Shown: in pieces, positions 6,988 through 13,789 of the stretch
How positions within the stretch are numbered: position 1 is the stretch's first letter
Layout of the letters: each line of letters starts with the position of its first letter
Assembly (NCBI GenBank): GCA_003511885.1
Contig: DOIX01000140.1
Span: forward strand, 5,441-22,573
Origin: Cyanobacteria bacterium UBA11153
Lineage (GTDB): Bacteria > Cyanobacteriota > Cyanobacteriia > Cyanobacteriales > Coleofasciculaceae
DNA: 17,133 nucleotides
Direction: 5' to 3'
Notes under the pieces: generated by a model
Databases searched by the model: none
Told to the model about the DNA's origin: nothing
The model's input: the letters and a program-made list of their open reading frames with translations, nothing else
Translations under genes and position numbers: made by a program

Positions 6988-7431
6988 GTGAGTATAGTTC
7001 TTGACACTCCCTGGGCTGATAGCGAGAGCTATGCGTTAGCCATAGCCACAGGATTGAAAGCCTGCCTTTCTTATCATTCCGGGGAAACGCAATTAGTTTA
7101 TTTTTGTCACCTTAATCCGGCGAGCTACAAGAAGGAGAAGTTAGCAGGATATTTTCTTGAAAAATCATCCTTAAAGCTTGCGCTGACAAGGGAAAGATTT
7201 TTGCGATCGTTGTTTGACTGCGGACTCCTATGGGAGAGATAGCATCAAGGTTTTGAAGCTTAATGCTGGATTTATCGATGGAGTTATTTAGTTGATTTGG
7301 CAGCTAATTTCTCTGCTTTCCATCCTTGGCGGATAGATAGACAGTTATCATCGCCGATCTATTTTCAGCCCATAGTTAGGGACGGACAAATTTCTAGGTT
7401 ACAAAACTTAGGCTTTGTGACATCCTTATAG
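6988..7431 (+). pseudogene. degenerate coding remnant, family unknown
   Basis: Frame 1 is open from 6988 to a TAG at 7240-7242, then a TAA at 7261-7263, then open again to TAG at 7429-7431. The translated text looks protein-like rather than random, for example LVYFCHLNPASYKKEKLAGY and, after the stops, LVDLAANFSAFHPWRIDRQL. Frame 2 across the stops (7229-7289) also reads smoothly (RDSIKVLKLNAGFIDGVI), so a pair of frameshifts may explain the interruption. The first about 60 bases overlap an IS-end-like hairpin, so the true 5' end is lost. I did not recognise the family. Position beside a flippase would allow a polysaccharide gene, but that is only a guess. Confidence 0.35.
7001..7056 (-). mobile_element. 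IS200/IS605-like right-end hairpin remnant
   Basis: TTGACACTC (7001-7009) is followed by an imperfect stem, CCTGGGCT (7010-7017) with AGCC-a-CAGG (7044-7052, one bulged A), and then ATTG. A small inner hairpin ATAGC-GAGA-GCTAT (7019-7032) sits in the loop. Read on the minus strand this has the layout I associate with cyanobacterial tnpB-type element ends (hairpin followed by GAGTGTCAA). The family call rests on memory of such ends, not on a search. Confidence 0.35.
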
Positions 7432-7752
7432 TCTAGTTAGGAAGGCAGGCAAATCAGGAGATTAATCTCTGTCAACTAAAATAATAATTAAGTCTGAAGT
7501 ACTATTCCCGTATAGGAGAGTACAATCGGGACAATTTTTTTATAAATTATTGTACCCTGCAAATGGACTGAGATTGCCAGACAAAATAGGAGGATATCGA
7601 GGCTGATGCTTTGACTTTGGCTTACTGTCTCGACCAAGGATGACAAGATCTCTTGACTCGAAAGGCTTAATTAGGGTAAGGTTTGGTCAAATACAGATGA
7701 AATAGCTCTTGATATCCCAGAGTGGAAACCTGCCACGATTTCAATATTAGCA

Positions 7753-7794
7753 CCTAAAAACCGCACTTTCTAGTATCGAGCTACGGTTTTTAGG
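7753..7794. repeat. 11-bp perfect hairpin
   Basis: CCTAAAAACCG (7753-7763) pairs exactly with CGGTTTTTAGG (7784-7794) around a 20-base loop. It could be a terminator left from a decayed gene, since the frame reading IPEWKPATISILAPKN stops inside the loop, or the end of another small element. Confidence 0.4.
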
Positions 7795-7848
7795 AACGGG
7801 GGAAGGATGGGGGCAGTGGAAAACTATGTTACTGAGATGACAGTATTA

Positions 7849-8242
7849 TTGAACTATCCACGCTTTGAAAAACGTGGATTCTGAACTGATATTGCTACAT
7901 GGGCTAAAGCCAAGCTACGCAATGTTTGTTCTGGAAAACGGGCTTTGACTGGCTCAAACAGTCCTACCCGCCTCGACCATTTCTGGCTGTGCGGCTACTT
8001 TGGTATCTTCGAGCCTTGAAGATTTTACGCACCGAAGGTTGCATTTCTACACTTCTCGGTACAACCCTATACCTTCAGTTGTCATGGTTCAGTTGGATAA
8101 CACTCACGTTTTGTGTTTGGAGTTTTTCATCCTGTGGTGTTAAGCTAATTTGAGATTAGCACAAAGAAGGGATTCTAGACACAGAGGGCAGCCATCCCGT
8201 AAGTCGTTTTCATCTCCCGGTTAAAAACCAGGGGTTCTCAAC
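7849..8242 (-). mobile_element. putative internally deleted IS200/IS605-type relic
   Basis: Two end-like structures bound about 394 bp. At 7856-7879 ATCCACG pairs with CGTGGAT, preceded by TTGAACT and followed by TCTGAAC. At 8216-8233 CCCGGTT pairs with AACC-a-GGG (bulged A), followed by GTTCTCAAC. On the minus strand a frame is open from 7994 to a stop at 7854-7856 and ends NPRFSKRG, the kind of tail produced when a tnpB reading frame runs into its right-end hairpin. No TnpA or TnpB catalytic motif survives. This is a pattern-based inference. Confidence 0.35.
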
Positions 8243-8292
8243 TTCTACGATGTTTTAATAGTTACAAGTCTCCAACCCTAAGTCCCTGTCAA

Positions 8293-8328
8293 ATATCCAC
8301 CATTGGGTTATAGCTGTTGGTGGAATAT
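8293..8328. promoter_or_regulatory. dyad upstream of porin gene
   Basis: CCACCA (8297-8302) pairs with TGGTGG (8318-8323), with ATAT flanks on both sides offset by one base. It lies 40-75 bases before the porin start, a position suitable for an operator or a 5'-leader structure. No known regulator motif was recognised. Confidence 0.25.
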
Positions 8329-8367
8329 CCCAATTACTGCTGAAAGTAACAATTTTGGATAGAAATA

Positions 8368-10596
8368 ATGCCCAAGAAACAGATCAAAGGTTACCAGAAG
8401 GGAGCTACTAACTGCCCAAGCCCAGAGAAGAAGGCATCTTTGTCATCAGCGATATTGGCGACAATATCAGTGTTATCAGTGGGAAGCTTTGTACCAGAAG
8501 CAGTAGCAACACCCCAAGGTGAAGTCCTCCAGACAGAGGTATCAGAGGATACTCAGTCTAGTCTATGTCTGGGAAGTTCAGAATTGGTTTTGGAGGGAAA
8601 TAATTCCGGAAATAAATCGCCAGAAACCTTAGTTGTCTGTAAAAATCATTTAGCATTCCAGAAGGAAACAATAAGTTTTAGCACATCATCGACGACAATT
8701 ATCGAGTCTGGCACAGATACTCAAGGTCAAGGATTATCTGCCTTATTGGGAGTGGGAGAAGAGGCAGAAGACAAACAAAGATTAGTATTAGCAGAGAAAT
8801 TGCCAATAGCGATCGCAAAAAGTCCCAACGACGCGATCGCATCCCATCCTACCACACCAGTGACAGAGCCTCAAACAGTGACGGTAGTAGAGGGAGCCGG
8901 AATTGAGATTGCAAAAAGTCCCAACGACGCGATCGCATCCGATACCGATCCTACCATCCAACCAAACCAACCGGATAGTTTATTTTCCCCACTTCCAGAA
9001 GAAATTGTGGAAGATCCTCTGGAAAATTTGTTAAAAGATTCTCAATCCTTAGATAACTCTAACCCAGATTCTGAAACTAACAATGAGTTAGATCAAGTAA
9101 CATCAGTTACCCAACTTTCTGATATCAAACCCACAGACTGGGCATACCAAGCCTTACGAGAATTAGTTGAACGTTATGGCTGCATCGCAGGATATCCCGA
9201 TGGTACATATCGAGGAAATCGCGCCATGACTCGCTATGAATTTGCCGCCGGATTAAATGCTTGTTTAGATAGCCTTTACAGATTAATCGGTGAAGGGCCA
9301 AGCAATCCTGTGGGGACAGAAGATTTAGACAGTATTAAAAGACTACAACAAGAGTTTGCCGCAGAATTATCCCAATTAACCGGAAGAGTTGATAACTTAG
9401 AATCGCGGACAGCAACATTAGAAGACAATCAGTTTTCCACTACCCTCAAGATGAATGGGTTTATCGACATGAGCTTGATAGACGCATTTTCTGGGGAAGG
9501 CAACAACGAAACAGTATTTCAATATAGTCTTTTGCTCCCATTCAGAGCCACCTTTACTGGCAAAGATCGGTTAGACTTTAGTTTCTTAACAAATAATACG
9601 ACAGCCTTCGATTTTAATACTACCAATAACGGAAGAAATGTCGGAGTTGGAGGTGAAGGCACAGTTGCTTGGGGATTTGGCGGCAGTTCAGATAACGATA
9701 TAGTTTTAGGTAACCTAGACTATACTTTTCCCATAATTCCCAACAAATTTATTGTTACCGTATTTACCGACAGAGCATTTGGTGCAGGCGGAAGTACAAT
9801 TGATTCAGATCGCCGCACTCTAGGTTTAATTCCCGGACAACCTATATCAGTTTTTGGTGTCCGTGCCCCTCTCTCGCGAATTACTGGTAGATCTGGTATT
9901 TTAGCAAGATATCAAATTAATGAAGCATTGCGTTTTGGTGTAGCTTATGAAGCCACTCCAGGCTCTAATCCTGAAGAAGGTTTGTTCAACGGTAATTATT
10001 ATGCCGTAGGGCAAATGGTATTTACCCCTTCTGACAGACTAGGGATGATTTTTACCTACGGTAATACTTATGCCCTACCTGGTCAATTTAAGTTTAGCCG
10101 CAACCGGAATCGCGTCAATGCCCGTCCATTTCTTGGTAGTGCCCTTGCTAGTAGATTTGATAACCGAGGCGTGTTTTTTGATACCGACGTACCAACAGTC
10201 ACTAACTTCTATGGAATCCAAGGATTTTTTCAAATTACGCCCCAAATAAATATTGGTGGATTCGTCAACAAATTTAGTTCCCGATTGATTGGGCGTGGCG
10301 ATGCCGATATTTGGTCTTATGCTGCTATTTTAACAGTCAGAGATCTATTCAAGCGAGGAAATGTAGCTGGTTTAGTTGTGGGGATGGAACCTACTTTAAC
10401 TGGTTTGAGAAAAGGAGATAATTTTGTCGGCGGTTTTGAACGAGATACCTCATGGCATATTGAGGCTTACTATAAGCACAATCTCACTAATTCTATGTCG
10501 CTGACGACAGGTGCGATGTGGATTACAGCACCTAATCAGGATGATGAGAATGAAGATATTGTCATGGGTACGCTGAGAATGCAAATTGCATTCTAA
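8368..10596 (+). CDS. SLH-domain OprB-type outer-membrane porin
   Basis: This 742-aa protein is of the cyanobacterial porin type, often annotated as iron-uptake porin, though the solute is not shown here. A Sec signal peptide ends about A47 (EAVA|TPQ). Residues about 48-245 are a low-complexity, acidic linker. An SLH domain (about 250-300) contains 'TDWAYQALRELVERYGCIAGYPDGTYRG' features and 'MTRYEFAAGLN', and should hold the protein to the peptidoglycan layer. A coiled coil follows (about 318-352, LQQEFAAELSQLTGRVDNLE). Residues about 360-742 form the OprB-like beta barrel, ending in the C-terminal phenylalanine (QIAF) typical of outer-membrane insertion. The linker carries two copies of AKSPNDAIAS from a 30-bp repeat containing HIP1. 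It is the first gene of the plus-strand sulfatase cluster. Confidence 0.9.
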   Translation: MPKKQIKGYQKGATNCPSPEKKASLSSAILATISVLSVGSFVPEAVATPQGEVLQTEVSEDTQSSLCLGSSELVLEGNNSGNKSPETLVVCKNHLAFQKETISFSTSSTTIIESGTDTQGQGLSALLGVGEEAEDKQRLVLAEKLPIAIAKSPNDAIASHPTTPVTEPQTVTVVEGAGIEIAKSPNDAIASDTDPTIQPNQPDSLFSPLPEEIVEDPLENLLKDSQSLDNSNPDSETNNELDQVTSVTQLSDIKPTDWAYQALRELVERYGCIAGYPDGTYRGNRAMTRYEFAAGLNACLDSLYRLIGEGPSNPVGTEDLDSIKRLQQEFAAELSQLTGRVDNLESRTATLEDNQFSTTLKMNGFIDMSLIDAFSGEGNNETVFQYSLLLPFRATFTGKDRLDFSFLTNNTTAFDFNTTNNGRNVGVGGEGTVAWGFGGSSDNDIVLGNLDYTFPIIPNKFIVTVFTDRAFGAGGSTIDSDRRTLGLIPGQPISVFGVRAPLSRITGRSGILARYQINEALRFGVAYEATPGSNPEEGLFNGNYYAVGQMVFTPSDRLGMIFTYGNTYALPGQFKFSRNRNRVNARPFLGSALASRFDNRGVFFDTDVPTVTNFYGIQGFFQITPQINIGGFVNKFSSRLIGRGDADIWSYAAILTVRDLFKRGNVAGLVVGMEPTLTGLRKGDNFVGGFERDTSWHIEAYYKHNLTNSMSLTTGAMWITAPNQDDENEDIVMGTLRMQIAF
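8815..8940 (+). repeat. 30-bp HIP1-containing direct repeat inside porin gene
   Basis: Identical 30-bp copies occupy 8815-8844 and 8911-8940, 96 bases apart and in frame. Each contains the HIP1 octamer and encodes AKSPNDAIAS (residues 150-159 and 182-191). Both lie in the disordered linker between signal peptide and SLH domain, where length changes should be tolerated. Confidence 0.9.
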
Positions 10597-10931
10597 GGGG
10601 TACTAAGTTAGAAGTAACCAGTCACTAGAGCCTCGATACAGAAACCGGGTTTCTTTTGGCAAACCGCTCAAATTTCACAGGCAGCACTTACAAGAAACCC
10701 GGTTTCTAGCAATAATGAATGGCGAATTGCTGCAAAAATATAAACAGCGTAACCAAGCATCCTTATCGACTTTCTCAATTCTCCAGCAAAATACCGAATA
10801 GTTGAATCACAAAAGCACAAACAAAAGACAGGATAGAAAAAAAAAAGGAGAGAAAATATTTAGAAAATATTAGGAACAAAAGATACCATGCCAAAATCCA
10901 GTAATTAAACAATACCATTCAGGAGGAAGCG
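10597..10931. other. intergenic region between porin and lipoprotein genes
   Basis: 335 bp without a gene. It contains a large inverted repeat (10640-10707) shortly after the porin stop, and a run of ten A (10837-10846) followed by GGAGAG. AATATTT-aga-AAATATT forms a small dyad at about 10855-10871. The AGGAGG Shine-Dalgarno for the next gene lies at 10921-10926. Confidence 0.6.
10640..10707. repeat. 16-bp inverted repeat of AGAAACC-type palindromes
   Basis: AGAAACCGGGTTTCTT (10640-10655) is the exact reverse complement of AAGAAACCCGGTTTCT (10692-10707). Each arm is also an odd palindrome in itself (AGAAACC, one base, GGTTTCT). The RNA could therefore form one long stem or two short ones. 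It begins 43 bp after the porin stop and may act as a terminator or mRNA-stabilising structure; I associate this motif with dispersed repeats in cyanobacterial intergenic DNA. Confidence 0.7.
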
Positions 10932-12140
10932 GTGAATACAATCCGTAAAATTCGTAAGTATTTTCTAGCCACATTGCTTTTCATTGTTTTGCTCGTGGGG
11001 TGTGGTTATAGTCAAGACTCTTCCCAAGCTTTACCCTCTAGCAATAACCAAGAATCTGTCCAAGCTGTCGCCTCCACAAGTGGCACTGTTATCCCTTTTG
11101 ACTCTAATAAATGGGAATTTAATGCCAAAACCAGTACAATTCAAGAGTTTCTAGGGAAAAAAAGTCTCTTACTAGAAGAGGGGACTGCCACAATTAAAAA
11201 TGCCAACTTCACCGATGGGATTATCGAGTACGATATAGTTTTACCCAACGGTCCAGGATTTTTAGGAACAATGTTCCGGATGGAGGATCATAAAAATTTT
11301 GAAGAATTGTATATTCGCAGTACTCGTTCCGGATTGCCTGATGCTGTCCAGTATAACCCAATTCACAATGATGTTCTATCTTGGCAGTTGTTCTCCAGTC
11401 GTCAGGAACCCTTTACGGCTACTGCTAAATTTAATGTTGGAGAATGGACTCATGTTAAAATCGCTGTCTTGGGAAAAAATGCCGAAATTTACGTCCAAGA
11501 GATGGAGAAACCAGCACTCTTTGTGGACTTAAAGCGGGAAGTTAAACCAGGTGATATCGGCTTAATTGCCATTCAAGATTCTGCCCCAGGTTATTTTGCC
11601 AATTTCTCTTACACCACCACTAAACCAACTCTCAAAGGTAGCCCCAAAGAAACACCAGCAGTTACACCAGGTACGGTAAAATCTTGGCTAGTTTCCAATA
11701 CTTTCAGTGAAAAGTTACTAGATGGCAAATATTTACTAAGTAACCAAGAACAAAAACAGTTGACTTGGAAAAAACTGCCAAGTTATCCTTCTGGAGTCAC
11801 TAATTTAGCTATAGTAGCAGAACCCACACCAGAGAAAGATACGGTTTTTGCGAAAGTTACCATTGTTTCTGATAAGGAGCAATTCAAAACCCTTGATTTC
11901 GGCTTTTGCAATCGCGTCAAGGTTTATTTGAATGGGCAGAAAATCTATGGTGGTAATGATGACTTTTTCTCCCGCGATTACAGGTTTATGGGAACGCTGG
12001 GTTATTTCGATCAAGTTTACTTACCTTTGAAAAAAGGTAAAAATGAAGTTTGGCTGGCTGTATCTTCCGGTTTTCCGACTAATGGTTGGGGACTTCAAGC
12101 CAAAATTGATGATTTGACAGGAATTTCTTTTGAAAAGTAG
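10932..12140 (+). CDS. lipoprotein with LamG/DUF1080-like and Gal-binding-like domains
   Basis: The 402-aa product starts with GTG, five bases after AGGAGG (10921-10926). The N-terminus is a lipoprotein signal: basic MNTIRKIRKYF, a hydrophobic core and lipobox L21-V22-G23-C24. Residues about 50-228 look like a concanavalin-type beta sandwich of the LamG/DUF1080 kind (GIIEYDI, FEELYIRSTRSG, 'WTHVKIAVLGKNAEIYVQ', YFANFSY). A Pro-rich linker (about 232-250) leads to a C-terminal jelly-roll resembling galactose-binding folds (about 306-402: RVKVYLNGQKIYGG, 'DQVYLPLKKGKNEVWLAV'). No catalytic residues could be assigned, so a glycan-binding role is inferred. It is the first member of a tandem paralogous pair, 108 bp before the next gene's first possible start. 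Confidence 0.85.
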   Translation: MNTIRKIRKYFLATLLFIVLLVGCGYSQDSSQALPSSNNQESVQAVASTSGTVIPFDSNKWEFNAKTSTIQEFLGKKSLLLEEGTATIKNANFTDGIIEYDIVLPNGPGFLGTMFRMEDHKNFEELYIRSTRSGLPDAVQYNPIHNDVLSWQLFSSRQEPFTATAKFNVGEWTHVKIAVLGKNAEIYVQEMEKPALFVDLKREVKPGDIGLIAIQDSAPGYFANFSYTTTKPTLKGSPKETPAVTPGTVKSWLVSNTFSEKLLDGKYLLSNQEQKQLTWKKLPSYPSGVTNLAIVAEPTPEKDTVFAKVTIVSDKEQFKTLDFGFCNRVKVYLNGQKIYGGNDDFFSRDYRFMGTLGYFDQVYLPLKKGKNEVWLAVSSGFPTNGWGLQAKIDDLTGISFEK

Positions 12141-12148
12141 GGAAGGTT

Positions 12149-12186
12149 AATGGGGAATGGTTAATTTATGGTTAACTTTCCCCATT
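12149..12186 (+). terminator. 9-bp inverted repeat between the paralogues
   Basis: AATGGGGAA (12149-12157) pairs with TTCCCCATT (12178-12186) around a 20-base loop made of GGTTAAT-like units. It begins eight bases after the first paralogue's stop and is followed by CTGTTGGG, not a T-tract. It may attenuate read-through rather than end transcription. Confidence 0.35.
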
Positions 12187-12284
12187 CTGTTGGGATGGGT
12201 ATGGTGTTGATTTATAGGGATCGTTTTTTTTAGCATAGAGGTACGGAAATGTTTTGGGATAATCTGAAAAAGAGGATGTTTCAG

Positions 12285-13457
12285 ATGAAAAGCAAATTAT
12301 TTAAGTATGTTTTGGGGGTAGTTGTCTGTTTACTGGTAATTTTGGGGTTGGGTTATCCTCAAGATTTATCATCTGCTAATAGTGCTGTCATCCCTTTTGA
12401 TTCTGCTAGATGGAAGATTGGCGGTAAACAGAATAAAATTGAGGATTATTTGGGAGAAAAGAGTCTTTTGCTTAATTTTGGACGGGCGATTGTGAAAGAT
12501 TCTCAATTCAGTGATGGGATAATTGAATATGATGTGGCTTTTGGTGAGGGGAGAGGTTTTGCTGGGGCGCTGTGGCGCGATGAAGATGGGCAAAATCGTG
12601 AAGAGTTTTATATGCGAATTCACCAATCTGGGAATCCCGACTCTTGTCAGTATACGCCCGTGTTTAATGGTTTGCTTAACTGGCAACTCTATTCAGGTGA
12701 AGGATATACCGCCCGGTTTAAATATCCTTTAAATCAATGGATACATGTCAAAATTGTTGTGGCGGGTAAGGAAGCTGAGGTATATGTTGAGGATATGAGT
12801 AAGCCACTCTTATTTATACCGAAATTACAACATTCGGTTAAAGAAGGTAAAATAGGTTTGTTTGTGCTAACCGAATCAACTACGCCCATTCATTTTGCCA
12901 ACTTTAGCTACGTCGCCACCAACAATCCGCCGCTAAAAGGCCAAGTAAAAGAGCCTAAACCTACTCCTCCTGGTACAATTATGTCTTGGTCTGTTTCTCA
13001 AGCCTTCGATGAAAAATCTGTCGATGGTAAAGTAGAGCTAAATAAAGCCGAAAAACAAAACTTAACCTGGCAAAAAGTCAGGAGCGAATCCACAGGATTG
13101 TTTAATATCGGGAGATTAGAAGGGATTGTCGGAGAGAAGAATACGGCTTTTGCCAAAGTGACAATTATTTCCGACACAAAGCAGGTTAAGCGGTTGCACA
13201 TCGGATTTAGCGATCGCACTCGATTATATCTCAACAATCGCTTACTATATGAAGGTCGTGATGAGTTTACTTCTAGGGATTACAGGTTTCTGGGCACTAT
13301 CGGTTATTACGATGCGGTGTATTTACCTCTGAAAAAAGGTGAAAATGAACTTTGGCTAGCTATTTCTGACACTACTGATGATGTCGGTGGTGGCGGCTGG
13401 GGATTCCAATCTCGTTTTGATAATATGGAGGGTATTTCTTTAATTATTAATAGCTAA
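12285..13457 (+). CDS. exported LamG/DUF1080-like paralogue lacking lipobox cysteine
   Basis: This 390-aa protein aligns along its whole length with the preceding gene: VIPFDS, 'SDGIIEYDV', FYMRIHQSG, 'WIHVKIVVAGKEAEVYVED', HFANFSY, then 'SRDYRFLGTIGYYDAVYLPL' in the C-terminal jelly-roll. The signal sequence MKSKLFKYVLGVVVCLLVILGLGYPQ matches the paralogue's, but its lipobox VGC is GL here (VILGLGYPQD against LLVGCGYSQD). It should therefore be soluble in the periplasm, secreted, or held by an uncleaved signal. ATG 12285 (AGAGGA at 12271-12276) gives a standard signal peptide; ATG 12249 (AGAGG at 12237-12241) would add 12 residues and is a fair alternative. The stop codon lies in a heptamer repeat. 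Confidence 0.83.
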   Translation: MKSKLFKYVLGVVVCLLVILGLGYPQDLSSANSAVIPFDSARWKIGGKQNKIEDYLGEKSLLLNFGRAIVKDSQFSDGIIEYDVAFGEGRGFAGALWRDEDGQNREEFYMRIHQSGNPDSCQYTPVFNGLLNWQLYSGEGYTARFKYPLNQWIHVKIVVAGKEAEVYVEDMSKPLLFIPKLQHSVKEGKIGLFVLTESTTPIHFANFSYVATNNPPLKGQVKEPKPTPPGTIMSWSVSQAFDEKSVDGKVELNKAEKQNLTWQKVRSESTGLFNIGRLEGIVGEKNTAFAKVTIISDTKQVKRLHIGFSDRTRLYLNNRLLYEGRDEFTSRDYRFLGTIGYYDAVYLPLKKGENELWLAISDTTDDVGGGGWGFQSRFDNMEGISLIINS

Positions 13458-13473
13458 TGGCTAATGGCTAATA
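13453..13473. repeat. GCTAATG heptamer array overlapping stop codon
   Basis: GCTAATG (13453-13459), GCTAATG (13460-13466) and GCTAATA (13467-13473). The TAA stop of the second LamG-like gene (13455-13457) lies within the first unit. GGGAATG-type heptamers follow directly (13474-13487). Confidence 0.7.
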
Positions 13474-13487
13474 GGGAATGGGGAATG

Positions 13488-13708
13488 AGAGCATCCCGAT
13501 GTATTCTTGCTCCCCTCTTTCATACCAAATCCGCTTTTTAAACCCCCGTTATCATTATGCCATTTTTTTCTCCCCTGCTTCCTTCTCCCTTCTCCCCAGC
13601 TTTTTTAGATAAAGGGGGTAATTAATCTAGATTGGGTATCACAAGGGGAGCTGGAGGGGTGAAAACCTTGGCAAAAACAAGTTTCTTTGCCTTGATTGGG
13701 ATGCTCCC
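13488..13708. mobile_element. 221-bp MITE-like element with flanking direct repeats
   Basis: The ends are inverted repeats: the arm at 13488-13500 and the arm at 13695-13708 share a perfect GAGCATCCC/GGGATGCTC core with mismatches around it. Further dyads lie inside (CCAGCT 13596-13601 with AGCTGG 13649-13654; GGCAAA 13670-13675 with TTTGCC 13686-13691). The element is bracketed by direct copies of GGGAATGGGGAAT (13474-13486 and 13711-13723). No ORF is present. The direct copies could be a target duplication or two pieces of a GGGAATG heptamer array. Confidence 0.45.
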
Positions 13709-13759
13709 TGGGGAATGGGGAATAGAAAATAGAAAATTTTATTAGCAATTAGTAATTAA

Positions 13760-13787
13760 CCAATAACCAATAACCAATAACCAAAAA
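13760..13787. repeat. CCAATAA heptamer array abutting FGE start codon
   Basis: Three exact CCAATAA units (13760-13780) and a CCAAAAA variant (13781-13787) end two bases before the ATG at 13790. They occupy the entire ribosome-binding region, and no purine-rich Shine-Dalgarno is present. Confidence 0.85.
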
Positions 13788-13789
13788 TA

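Larger units (their letters stand above)
6694..8367. other. 1.7-kb gene decay zone with mobile-element remnants
   Basis: There is no intact gene in this stretch. It holds, in order, a probable MITE (6834-6959), an IS200/IS605-like end hairpin (7001-7056), stop-interrupted coding remnants (6988-7431, and shorter ones at 7602-7643 and 7699-7770), an 11-bp hairpin (7753-7794), a second IS end-like hairpin (7849-7881), and a third (8216-8242). Plus-strand open frames at 6759, 6988 and 7926 have no credible gene structure. It separates the minus-strand flippase from the plus-strand porin, so their promoters probably lie near its two ends. Confidence 0.6.
13458..13789. other. intergenic region upstream of FGE, filled by repeats
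   Basis: 332 bp with no gene. It is made up almost wholly of repeats: GCTAATG and GGGAATG heptamers, an inverted-repeat element (13488-13708), a second GGGAATG copy (13711-13723), and a CCAATAA array that ends two bases before the FGE start codon. No Shine-Dalgarno and no clear promoter could be picked out. Confidence 0.6.

Noticed and set aside
7926..8153. 75-codon plus-strand frame
   Set aside because: Trp/Cys/Leu-rich random-looking product, with better structural explanation as an IS relic on the minus strand.
12369..12686. 105-codon minus-strand frame
   Set aside because: Antisense to the second LamG-like gene; the plus frame is supported by its paralogue.
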